From Pseudomonadota bacterium (GTDB taxonomy: Bacteria > Pseudomonadota > Gammaproteobacteria > Burkholderiales > Rhodocyclaceae), in the NCBI GenBank assembly GCA_018241685.1, contig JAFEDJ010000056.1:1-64000 (forward strand): a stretch of DNA of 64,000 nt, in the 5' to 3' direction. Shown here in pieces: positions 24,284-32,247 of the stretch. The position numbers and the translations under genes are program-made. A model generated the notes under the pieces. The model saw only the letters and a list, made by a program, of their open reading frames with translations. It ran no database searches and was not told the DNA's origin. Positions within the stretch are counted from its first letter, which is position 1, and the number at the start of each line of letters is the position of its first letter.

Positions 24284-25329
24284 TTCTTCTTCCAGATTTC
24301 TTGATAGGCGACGATCGCCTCACGCGTTACCGCGTCTTCATTGCCGTCACCTGTTTTCATCCGCTCGGTCGTGACGAGAACCGGCATCGATTGAAATCCG
24401 CTGGCGGGCGCCCCGGCAAAGGCCCGGTTCAACTCATCGGCCAACTGGTAACCCTGGAGCCTGAGCGGCTCGGCAATGGTGGCAACTTGCAGGGAGACAC
24501 CGGCAGCGATACGACTCATCGCCTTGGCGGAGCCATCCCCCGCTGAAATGTTGGCAATATCCGTCCTGCGGAGCGCCATCAGCGGAAAGGAGATTTCGTC
24601 GAAATAGGCGTCATTCACCGCCAGACTGTATGTCCAGGCGCTCCCATACTTCGAATTGAGCCTGGCAACGGCCGCGGGCATCAAGGTCTTCACATCGGAG
24701 ATCGGCACATTCTCGATTGAAAGCACCTGGCACCCAAGCTTATGCCTGCAAGCAGCCATACCTTCCTTCATGGCTTCCGTCTTGGCGTTTGCCACCGCAT
24801 ACTGGGCATCGTTGAATATGACGACGCCCACCGGCTTTCCCCTTGCCACGGCATCTTTCAATACAAAGTCCACCGCCATCTCCGCCACATCGACGGGGCG
24901 GGTTGATATGTTGGCAAACAGATTTCTGGTGTGACCAGACGATTTGTCTGCATGCCAGCCGACAAGCACGATGCCGCGCGCCCTTGCAGCGCTCACCGCG
25001 GCGGAGAAGCCATGCGGATCGAAGCCACCCAAAACAAGCCCGTGGATTTCGGTCGAGACGGATCTGGACACGAGTGCCGCCTGGATCTTCTTCTGGCCCT
25101 GGCCATCCTCCAGGATGAGCCGCCACCCCAGCTTGCGTACGGCCTCTTCAAAGCCGCGATACGCCCCCATCACGCCCCCGTTCCTGAAATCCGCGGCCAC
25201 GAAAACAACCGTCTTGTGTGATTGTCCGGTAGGGCCAGGCGGTGGCCCCTGATGGATATCCGCGGCAATCCCGTGCGGCGGACACACGCTTAACAAGATG
25301 CAGACAAACGAACCGATTGCGGTCTTCAT
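24280..25329 (-). CDS. Periplasmic substrate-binding protein (sensor partner)
   Basis: A 349-residue protein of the periplasmic binding protein-like (sugar/LacI-type, Peripla_BP_4) fold. Signal peptide KTAIGSFVCILLSVCPPHGI. Two-lobe signatures are VVFVAADFRNGGVMGAYRGF, GLVLGGFDPHGFSAAVSAA, GIVLVGWHADK, and the hinge region VAEPLRLQGYQLADEL-like segment near the end. No ABC permease or ATPase is nearby; the gene overlaps the kinase gene by 4 bases, indicating a signalling rather than transport role (compare LuxP/LuxQ- or TorT/TorS-type pairs). Confidence 0.87.
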   Translation of the reverse strand: MKTAIGSFVCILLSVCPPHGIAADIHQGPPPGPTGQSHKTVVFVAADFRNGGVMGAYRGFEEAVRKLGWRLILEDGQGQKKIQAALVSRSVSTEIHGLVLGGFDPHGFSAAVSAARARGIVLVGWHADKSSGHTRNLFANISTRPVDVAEMAVDFVLKDAVARGKPVGVVIFNDAQYAVANAKTEAMKEGMAACRHKLGCQVLSIENVPISDVKTLMPAAVARLNSKYGSAWTYSLAVNDAYFDEISFPLMALRRTDIANISAGDGSAKAMSRIAAGVSLQVATIAEPLRLQGYQLADELNRAFAGAPASGFQSMPVLVTTERMKTGDGNEDAVTREAIVAYQEIWKKK

Positions 25330-25424
25330 GGCGGTTCTGGTTTTTAACTCCGCCTGACTCTACGCCATTCGAACTTCCGTCATCAATGAAAAAGACTATT
25401 TGAGAATCGCTTTCACTGGTACGC
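25330..25424. promoter_or_regulatory. Divergent promoter region before binding protein and array 2
   Basis: About 95 bases, A/T-richer than the surroundings (AATGAAAAAGACTATTTGAG), between the start of the binding protein gene and the second 21-bp array. It must contain the promoter of the binding protein/kinase operon. No specific boxes are assigned. Confidence 0.35.
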
Positions 25425-25529
25425 GCGATGCTCCGATTTGAGTGGATTCGAATCCTGGCATCTCGGGTTCAAATCCCGACTGAACAAGTTCACGTCCGAG
25501 CATCAAAAGTTCAAGTCGATGCAGCAAAC
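25425..25529. repeat. Tandem array of five 21-bp units (copy 2)
   Basis: Units start at 25425, 25446, 25467, 25488 and 25509, again spaced exactly 21 bases. The first unit shares CTCCGATTTGA with the first unit of the array at 20330, and units 2-5 align with the last four units of that array (for example GCATCTCGGGTTCAAATCC against GCATCTCGAGTTCAAATCC). This looks like a contracted, or less expanded, version of the same array. Confidence 0.87.
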
Positions 25530-25593
25530 GACACCGGCCGACCCGGCCCGAGGACGACAGAAACCCCAAAGTCCCACCATCTCTGCCAAATTC

Positions 25594-25674
25594 GAAAAAT
25601 GTGAACTGTTCCGTAGCGGGCCCGCCGGCAGCCGTGCGATATCTCTCCCCATCGCCACGACATACCCCGACGCC
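25594..25674 (+). repeat. Conserved segment (copy 2)
   Basis: Starts GAAAAATGTGAACTGTTCCG and ends just before an ATG at 25675, mirroring the segment before the beta-lactamase gene (80 versus 81 bases to the start codon). GTGCGATA and ATCGCCACGACATA are shared blocks. In this copy 64 bases without clear similarity separate it from the array. Confidence 0.83.
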
Positions 25675-25752
25675 ATGACCGCCCCGCAGTCCCCCGCCCT
25701 CGCGCTACCGCCCCAGGCCCCGGCTGCAGACATGGCCCACGCACCGGTCTAA
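25675..25752 (+). pseudogene. Probable remnant of a class D beta-lactamase signal peptide
   Basis: The ATG at the position equivalent to the beta-lactamase start opens a 25-residue frame (MTAPQSPALALPPQAPAADM and a few more residues). It shares ALALP and the following A-x-A-x-D spacing with the signal peptide at 20714, and 12 bases (CGCCCTCGCGCT) are identical at nearly the same offset. A short independent leader peptide is the alternative. Confidence 0.45.
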
Positions 25753-25769
25753 AAAGGCAGCGTCCACCG

Positions 25770-26753
25770 ATGGCCCGAAAACACTACCGCAAGAAACAAT
25801 CCGCGCTGGCAGACCTGCTCAACGCCCCGTGGCCGGTGAGCGCGGTACTGGCCCTGGTGGTCTATGCCAGCCTCAAATGGGCCCTGCCCGCCTATGGCGC
25901 CGGCAACATGGTCCTCCAGCCGCTCACCCTCGCCTTGTCGTCCTTCGCCGAACTGGCCGGCGGCGGCCTGCTGCTGATCGCCGTACTCGCCTATCTCCGC
26001 GCCGTGCTCAGCGCCAGGAAGGCCACCGAAGCCGGCGCGCCCAGGCTCGCAGCGGAGCCCGCGAACGGCCCCGTGCATGCGCGGGTCTTCCACCCCAGGC
26101 AGGAACCCAGCCTCAAGAGCCCCGCCGCCGGCGACGAGCCCGTCATCTCCTCCTCAGCGCCGGAACCCCAGGCCGACACCCGCCCCGGCGCCTGGAGCAT
26201 CGAGCTGATCCGCGACCTGGAATGGAAACGCTTCGAGGACGTCTGCCAGCGCTTCTACGCCTGCAAGGGCATCGAGAGCGCCACCACGCCCCTCGGCCCG
26301 GACGGCGGCATCGACATCCGCCTCTTCCAGAGCGCCACCGAAACCGACAAGGGCAAATGCACCGCCATCGTCCAGTGCAAAGCCTGGGGCGAGCGCCTCG
26401 TCGGCGTCAAACCCGTGCGCGAACTGCTCGGCGTCATGACCCACGAAAGAATCCCCAAAGCCTTCTTCATGACCAGCGGCGGCTTCACCCCCGACGCAAA
26501 GGAAATCGCCAAGGCCAACCACATCACGCTGATCGACGGCGAGATGTTCCTGCTGATGATTCTTCGCTTGCCGGAGGCGGTGCGACAGGAATTGCTTAAT
26601 TTCGCAATTGAGGGGGATTACAGGGTGCCGACGTGTCCGAGCTGCGGGATAAAGATGCGGGCGGTGGCGGGGAGCAAGGGGAAGGCGGGGTTTTGGGGGT
26701 GTTTCAATTATCCGAGGTGTCGGCAGGTGTTGGGGAGGAGGAGGGAGAGGTGA
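25770..26753 (+). CDS. Membrane-anchored Mrr-like restriction endonuclease with zinc ribbon
   Basis: A 327-residue protein. Two hydrophobic segments (about residues 22-42 and 52-80) precede a Pro/Ala-rich linker, then an Mrr_cat nuclease domain (about 145-265) and a C-terminal topoisomerase-type zinc ribbon. The PD-(D/E)xK core is visible as GPDGGID (Asp178, Asp182) and QCK (Gln202, Lys204), with FEDVCQRFYACKGIES as the family helix. Zinc ligands are probably Cys289, Cys292, Cys311 and Cys317. Mrr-type enzymes cut modified or foreign DNA; here the nuclease would hang from the inner membrane on the cytoplasmic side. No methyltransferase is adjacent. Confidence 0.88.
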   Translation: MARKHYRKKQSALADLLNAPWPVSAVLALVVYASLKWALPAYGAGNMVLQPLTLALSSFAELAGGGLLLIAVLAYLRAVLSARKATEAGAPRLAAEPANGPVHARVFHPRQEPSLKSPAAGDEPVISSSAPEPQADTRPGAWSIELIRDLEWKRFEDVCQRFYACKGIESATTPLGPDGGIDIRLFQSATETDKGKCTAIVQCKAWGERLVGVKPVRELLGVMTHERIPKAFFMTSGGFTPDAKEIAKANHITLIDGEMFLLMILRLPEAVRQELLNFAIEGDYRVPTCPSCGIKMRAVAGSKGKAGFWGCFNYPRCRQVLGRRRER

Positions 26754-26884
26754 GGAGGAAATTAAAAATGAGTCCACTATTCGGCCAAGCGGCCTTTGGA
26801 TTTGCGTCGCTTGTCGGGCCGCAACGTGCCAAATACTTGCCGTTCAGAGGTGACTTTCCAGAGCGGCAACTTCCCAATCGTCGG
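26754..26884. other. Intergenic region
   Basis: Together with the doubtful small ORF that follows, this makes a gap of about 320 bases between the convergent nuclease and serine-hydrolase-fold genes. GC content drops here and stays lower through about 32450. No terminator with a T-run was found. Confidence 0.4.
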
Positions 26885-27091
26885 TTAGCCGAATATCGCA
26901 AATCCGCAGAGGAGCAACAATAAGCCAAGAGCAACAAGGCACGTGATGATCAAAGGAAATACACGGCGTATTACTTGGAGACTCCGCATCACCTTTCTCT
27001 GCCGTTCATGCGTTTGCGCAATGTTCAGGCTCAAGTTCAGCTTGCCTGGAGGGCGCGAGGAGACGTTCCAGTCACTGCGGCCCACTGTCAC
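26885..27091 (-). CDS. Possible small membrane protein
   Basis: A 68-residue frame whose last 34 residues form a convincing single membrane helix (IRRVFPLIITCLVALGLLLL). It overlaps the end of the serine-hydrolase-fold gene by 20 bases, or could begin at the internal ATG at 26989. Position at the tail of the antiporter operon favours co-transcription, but the N-terminal half is not convincing. Confidence 0.3.
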   Translation of the reverse strand: MTVGRSDWNVSSRPPGKLNLSLNIAQTHERQRKVMRSLQVIRRVFPLIITCLVALGLLLLLCGFAIFG

Positions 27092-28334
27092 CTCCTGGAC
27101 GGGACGCAGACTCCCAAAGACTGCGTAGACTTGCCATCAGTAGCGGAGAGTGTCGTTCGGCATGGGAAGCAAAAACGGCAACCACCGTGCTGAAATCGAA
27201 ATCCACATACAGACTGGTTCCATAGGCACCAATGATCGCCACTCGGCGACCGCGGAGTCCTGGATGTGCGAAACGGTACTGCCACCCAGTTTCCTGCCCG
27301 AGCGCAAGCACCGCTCCGGGCTTGTTGTCACCTTCATTCGAAGGGCTGGCCACCGTATCGAGAAACCATCTCGGGGCCAGGGTCCGCGGACCGGGGCGAT
27401 TACCTGCATCAAGGAGTGCTTGCCCCAAAGCGGCAAAGTCAAACAGACTGAGTGCAAGGCCGTCAGCCAGTGGTGTGCCGACCATGTCCGTCGCCCAAAA
27501 GGCAGGGTTTCGTGCCCGGATCAGTCCTTGCAAGTCACACAGCAATTCCGGAGCCGACCTCTTCCAAGCCTTTTCTGTCGCCCACAACAGGAGTTCGCCC
27601 TCCGGACCGTACATATCCAGGCCTGTGTTGTCCGATGTGCGAGGCCAAGCCGCACGGTGCTGCAACCACGTACGCACGCCAGTCTGGCCGCCTGGCGCCC
27701 AGCCCGCCTCCTGCCGCCAACGCACCATGTCGGTTTCCGGCCATTGCAGGCCGGTGCGCCCCTCAAGAAGGCGCTGCAAGGACAGTTTGCCCAGCTCACG
27801 AACACCGGAGAGTTCAGGAAGTGCTCTTGTGATTGATTTCTCCCGGGCAATGCGACCTTCGGCGGCAGCTCTAGCCAATTGAGTCACCAGAATCGGGCGG
27901 GTTGCCTCAAGTAGCAGTCTAGGCTGCGCAGAATCAAAGCCGGATCTCTGGTAATCGAGCGCCACTTTCCCACGACGAAGAATGATGATGCCATCTGCAT
28001 CTACCCGATTCTCCAGCAGAAAGCGCAGTGATCGCTGTGTTCCATCTGCTGGATCGACGACCTGCAGGCGGTCCGGATCAATACGCTTGGGAGCATTGGC
28101 TCGTAGCGGCTGGCGGGCTGCCGGAGTGCTGCGTATGCCGGGCATAAAGCGCGATGCCTGCCCCAGGCTAAACCGGATATTCCCTGGATTTAGCCAGTTA
28201 TCAGCACCCACCGGCTGATCTGCTGATGCAGGAGGACGAACTACGTCCGTGAGCGTACAGGGCCCGGAGGCGAGAACGGATGTAGAAGCAAGCAGCGCAG
28301 CGAACACCATGGATTGAGTCTGCACGGAGAGCAC
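27072..28334 (-). CDS. Serine-hydrolase/beta-lactamase-fold protein lacking SxxK
   Basis: A 420-residue exported protein of the class C beta-lactamase/6-aminohexanoate-dimer-hydrolase fold (PF00144-like). The signal is best read from Met at 28310 (VFAALLASTSVLASG); the frame starts at a GTG one base after the previous stop. Family layout is seen as DGIIILRRGKVALDYQRSGFD, then the nucleophile region, LSLQRLLEGRTGLQW, and the late GAYGTSLYVDFD. At the place of S-x-x-K the protein has E143-A-T-R146-P, so both nucleophile and general base are missing. A catalytically dead, binding-type protein is inferred; a diverged active site is possible. Confidence 0.8.
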   Translation of the reverse strand: MLSVQTQSMVFAALLASTSVLASGPCTLTDVVRPPASADQPVGADNWLNPGNIRFSLGQASRFMPGIRSTPAARQPLRANAPKRIDPDRLQVVDPADGTQRSLRFLLENRVDADGIIILRRGKVALDYQRSGFDSAQPRLLLEATRPILVTQLARAAAEGRIAREKSITRALPELSGVRELGKLSLQRLLEGRTGLQWPETDMVRWRQEAGWAPGGQTGVRTWLQHRAAWPRTSDNTGLDMYGPEGELLLWATEKAWKRSAPELLCDLQGLIRARNPAFWATDMVGTPLADGLALSLFDFAALGQALLDAGNRPGPRTLAPRWFLDTVASPSNEGDNKPGAVLALGQETGWQYRFAHPGLRGRRVAIIGAYGTSLYVDFDFSTVVAVFASHAERHSPLLMASLRSLWESASRPGGDSGPQ

Positions 28335-28335
28335 C

Positions 28336-29484
28336 CTATGCGTGGGGTCGATAACGGGAGGGCCTGGAAAAGCGTTCGGTTGCTGCCCGGGTCAAATCGT
28401 GGAAGTTACCTGCGGCCTTTGCAGTCTCCCGTAGCCATACGGAATCGCCATACTGGCTATGTGCCAATACTCGCAGTTGTTCCAACTGACGCCTGCAGCC
28501 GAGATCGTCGGCATCCTGTGCCAGAGTGTCGAACAGATCCTGCAAGGTTTGGCCGAGGGGCTCAACACAACGGCGAATCGGGTCGGCCAGTTCCGCCTTG
28601 AAGCCGAAGCGGCAAGCCTGGAACTTGTTGTAGCGCGCCACCAGCGTCTGCATGGCCGGGACAACCGGAGGCCGCTCGCGCAGTAGATAGCGGGCCAGGC
28701 TCTGTGCAAAAGCGGCAAGCTCTACGGCTCTGTCGACGGACAACGGGGTGTCGCAAACTCGGACCTCTACAGTCCCGTACTCCGGCTTGGGACGCACGTC
28801 CCAGTAGAGATCCTTAATGCTCTCGGCCACTCCGCAGGACTGCAATATGCCCATATGATCGACAAAAGCAGACCAATCGCTTATGTCGGGCGCCTGCCCG
28901 GAGAGCGGAAAGGCCGACACAGCATTGAGCCGGGCAGACTCAAACCCTGTGTCTGTCATGTCCATGAATGGCGACGATGCGGAGAGCGCCACGAAGTGCG
29001 GTACGTAGCGGTTGAGGGCATGGGTTAGCCAGATGGCGTCGTCGCCAGAAGACACGCCGATATGGATGTGCTGACCGAAGACGGTGAACTGCTTGCTCAG
29101 ATATCCGTAGCGTTCATTCAAGAACGCAAAACGTTCGCCGGGACAGATTCGACGTTCTGGCCAGTGGTGGAAGGGATGAGTCCCCCCACCGCAGATTGCA
29201 ATGTTGTTGCGCTGGCAATAGGTCACCAACACTTCGCGGAGGCCATCAAGATCGATAGCTATTCCCGTCACATCGATGCGCGGCCTCGAATTGATCTCGA
29301 TCATGCTCTCGGTGATTTCAAGCTTCACTTCACCGAAGCGATCGTCGTAACGCAGGCCTGAAAGCAGGTCGGTGGCGGCACGGGTCAGGTCGAAGTCCCG
29401 AAGGGAGACCAGCTGCAACTCCAGTTCAACACCCAGGGTCAGTGGGCGACTAGAGGTGAAGTTCAATTTGGAAAGATCGCTCAT
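28336..29484 (-). CDS. ybdK: Carboxylate-amine ligase, YbdK/GCS2 type
   Basis: A 382-residue ATP-dependent ligase of the glutamate-cysteine ligase type 2 family. Motifs include the N-terminal LTLGVELELQLVS (metal/glutamate site), EITESMIEINSRP, GGGTHPFHHW, FGQHIHIGVSSGDDAI and KPEYGTVEVRVCDTPLS. YbdK has weak gamma-glutamylcysteine synthetase activity. The start overlaps the antiporter stop (ATGA), and the next gene begins after one base, so the three proteins are made together. Confidence 0.9.
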   Translation of the reverse strand: MSDLSKLNFTSSRPLTLGVELELQLVSLRDFDLTRAATDLLSGLRYDDRFGEVKLEITESMIEINSRPRIDVTGIAIDLDGLREVLVTYCQRNNIAICGGGTHPFHHWPERRICPGERFAFLNERYGYLSKQFTVFGQHIHIGVSSGDDAIWLTHALNRYVPHFVALSASSPFMDMTDTGFESARLNAVSAFPLSGQAPDISDWSAFVDHMGILQSCGVAESIKDLYWDVRPKPEYGTVEVRVCDTPLSVDRAVELAAFAQSLARYLLRERPPVVPAMQTLVARYNKFQACRFGFKAELADPIRRCVEPLGQTLQDLFDTLAQDADDLGCRRQLEQLRVLAHSQYGDSVWLRETAKAAGNFHDLTRAATERFSRPSRYRPHA

Positions 29485-30764
29485 CGATTTCGCCCGACAG
29501 GAAGAGGTTCCGTTTCACCAGCCTTGCTCAGTGCGTACTTGCACATTTGCGGCCCGGCGAACTCCATCAATGCGGCGGCAAGCAGCGGCAACAAGAGGGC
29601 CTGGCTACTTACCTCCGGATATATGGAAGCTAGTTCGGCCGCCATGAAAATGGCCGTTGCCGACAGCGGCTGGATGCCAATACCCACCAGACGGCGTTTG
29701 GCTACGGAAAGATCCTGCCGCCCTGTCATCATCACCCCAGCAAACTTGGCGACTCCACGCACGCCGATCAGGCCCACCGCCTGAAAGCTCGTGACCCAGT
29801 TAAGGTCGTCCAGAGGCAACATCGCTCCCGTCACCACGAATAGGACAATGGCTAGAATCCAATGCCCCTGAGGCAGGCCTGTATAGGCCAGCACCTTGTT
29901 CCGGTCAGCCAGATTCAGGGCAGCCCCCATCATGAAGAGGCAGAGAAACACGGGCACACCGAGCATCCGCGCAACACCAATGGCCAACAAGGCTACCGCG
30001 ACGAAAATGAATACTTGGGTCACGGATCCTTTGGCCTGCCGGGCAGCAATTGTCAGCGCCAGGCGGGCACAAAGCATGCCGATCCCAATTCCGCCACAGA
30101 CAACCCAGAGGGGATGGGCTAGAGCATTGAGCCAGTCACCGGACTGCTCGGCGTGTACGACACCTAGCACCACGGCAAAAACGACAAAGGACAATGCACA
30201 GTTGATCGCTGTAAGCAGCAGCGTGCGCTGCGTGACTTGCCCTTGGGCACGATTCTCCTCGGCGGTAAGCAGCACTACAGCCGGCGCCGAAGCCATCGTG
30301 ATAGCGGCCGTCGCCGCGCTCCAACCAAGGCTGAGGCCCACAGCAAAAAAGGCAAAAGCAAAGATCGCTGCAAAAGCAAGACCCGCTTCTCCCATTGCAC
30401 ATCCCAGAAGGGTTCGATTGGCTCGCAGCCATCCGAGGTCCAAGTGGCGCCCCGTTTCGAGCAAGAGCAAACCCAGTGCTGCATCGGCTACGGGCTTTGC
30501 CATCGACAAGGTTTCCCTGTCCAGCCACCCTAGTAAGCCAGGTCCGGCGAGCGCGCCTGCAAGCACGTAGCCGACGATACGGGAGAGCCCGATGGTTCGG
30601 AACAATGTCTCACCTGCCAGAAGACCGCCGACCAGTAACAGGGCGAACAAGGCGAGAGGGTCCAGTTGCTCAGGAAATGGAGGCAGGAAGACAAGCCTGT
30701 CCTGCAGGGCTTCCCACGCTTGGCGAACCGGCATCATCTGGAGGCTGCTCCTTGTGGGCGGCAT
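29481..30764 (-). CDS. Cation:proton antiporter (Kef/CPA2-type, no RCK domain)
   Basis: A 427-residue membrane protein with about 12 hydrophobic segments. The Na+/H+ exchanger fold is seen in RIVGYVLAGALAGPGLLGWL, ALGLLLLETGRHLDLGWLR and ITMASAPAVVLLTAEE. Unlike KefB/KefC (about 600 residues) it ends after the membrane part and has no TrkA-N/RCK domain, where glutathione gates Kef. The first gene of an operon with a glutathione-pathway-like ligase. Transport of K+ or Na+ is not decidable. Confidence 0.87.
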   Translation of the reverse strand: MPPTRSSLQMMPVRQAWEALQDRLVFLPPFPEQLDPLALFALLLVGGLLAGETLFRTIGLSRIVGYVLAGALAGPGLLGWLDRETLSMAKPVADAALGLLLLETGRHLDLGWLRANRTLLGCAMGEAGLAFAAIFAFAFFAVGLSLGWSAATAAITMASAPAVVLLTAEENRAQGQVTQRTLLLTAINCALSFVVFAVVLGVVHAEQSGDWLNALAHPLWVVCGGIGIGMLCARLALTIAARQAKGSVTQVFIFVAVALLAIGVARMLGVPVFLCLFMMGAALNLADRNKVLAYTGLPQGHWILAIVLFVVTGAMLPLDDLNWVTSFQAVGLIGVRGVAKFAGVMMTGRQDLSVAKRRLVGIGIQPLSATAIFMAAELASIYPEVSSQALLLPLLAAALMEFAGPQMCKYALSKAGETEPLPVGRNR

Positions 30765-31346
30765 GTGCGATCGGGCACGTTGCGTTCTGGATTAGCAAAG
30801 CTACACGTGACGGCCGCCTGCGTACGCATCGGCCCAAAGAGTTGCGTTAGCAAGGTTGCTCCCATCTAGGCTCGGTGAGGAGGGATTCACGCTGCTGTTG
30901 AGCGGTCATGCGCCTGTGACTAGAACTACAGACGCGTTGAATGTGAGGACCGTGGCGAAGGCGAGTCTGGTCCCTTCGCACAGATTGCTATCCCGCGCAG
31001 CAGCCATAGCGCAACGATGGATCGATCTGCGGAAAGCTACGGTGTCGTCACACGAAAAAGATGGGGGCTAACTTCCCTGATGCGGAGCACGAGGTACCCA
31101 CAACGAAGACGATGAAATCAGCCCCCCAAGCTCTCCTTTGCAGGACTCTTGCCGCGACTAGCATGCGCGGAAGGGAGTGGTTGAAAACGGCCCCTTCATA
31201 AATATATTTATATCAATAATATTTGTATAAATGCATGTTGGCAAACATTACTCTAGCCGTCGCGCCTAGCGTCGAACCCTTGCCCCTTCGCATACTGTGT
31301 TCGTGAACATCACCAGACTCGCGGTTCACTCGTTCAGCAGCCTCCG
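30765..31346. other. Long intergenic region, A/T-rich tract
   Basis: About 580 bases without a convincing gene. It holds the antiporter promoter at the left and, at about 31195-31245, a striking A/T-only tract (ATAAATATATTTATATCAAT and on) unlike anything else in the window. It precedes a decayed ClC gene, so it may be the remnant of that gene's promoter. Confidence 0.5.
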
Positions 31347-32247
31347 ATGAAGCGCTCGCATCGCGCTTGGGTGCACGGCCCTTGTCGCAGGGCTTGTCGT
31401 CGTGGCTGTCGCCGAACTTGCTGATCTGGCATTGGCGTCTTTTTACGCCTTATCGAACGGGCATCTTTGGGTACCGCTTGTCATCACACCGGCTGTCGGC
31501 ATGTTCGCCGTATGGCTGAAGGGAACGTTGTTCCCATGGGCCCAAAGAAGCGGCATCCCACAGGTGTCTGCTGCGACTCGGCTGGCTGCTGGAGGCAAGG
31601 CGGTCGACTCTCTGGTTTCACGGCGAATCGCCCTCAGCAAGGTATGTGTCGGTGCATTCGCGCTGGTTGGCAGCTTTTCGGCAGGAAGGGAAGGCCCCTC
31701 GGTCCAGGTTGCTGCCGGTGATGCACATGAGCGCAGGGCCGGCAGTGGAGAGCCCGACATCCTGTTGCCTCCGCGGGCCTTTGCGGAGCCCTCATCGCAG
31801 CCATAGGCTGGGCCAGTGGTGGCATATCCTTCGGAAGCGGTTACGCCATAACCTGGCAAATCGTTGCGAGGCAGATGAAAGCACCTTGGCACACCTCAAT
31901 AACGTGCTTTATGGTCACGATCGTTAGTTATTACTCCGAAATGCCTGGCGGCATTTTCGCTTCTTCACTGGCGGTTGGCGCGGCACTTGTTTCGAATGTC
32001 GCCGGTGTTATAGGGATAACTACCGGTATGACTCTCAGTCGTCGCACTTTGCACTGCCGGATTTCTCGCTGCCGTCACTCAAGCGCCGATAACGGCCGCC
32101 ATCATTGGCATGGAAATGACGGACGGGCACAGTATGGTGATCAGCCTGATGGCGGTCTCCCTCTTTGCGGAGGCGATTAGCTCACGTATCAGCCCGGAGC
32201 TATACCAACATTTAGCGCTGGATTTCCGCCCTAAAGATGAAGGGTGA
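31347..32247 (+). pseudogene. Decayed ClC-family chloride channel gene
   Basis: ClC signatures are scattered over three frames. The first (31402 frame) gives WVPLVITPAVGMFAVWLKG, GIPQVSAATRLAAG and the hallmark GREGPSVQVAA. After about 31740 homology moves to another frame (GALIAAIGWASGGISFGSGY; SYYSEMPGGIFASSLAVGAA, equivalent to the GIPGGIFAP motif). Near 32035 a third frame gives AGFLAAVTQAPITAAIIGME and EAISSRISPELYQHLALDF to a stop at 32247. At least two frameshifts and the loss of roughly 100 residues of mid-protein show it is non-functional. Confidence 0.85.

Noticed and set aside
20330..25529. CRISPR array
   Set aside because: There is no constant repeat alternating with unique spacers; the whole 21-base unit repeats in degenerate form, and no cas genes are present.
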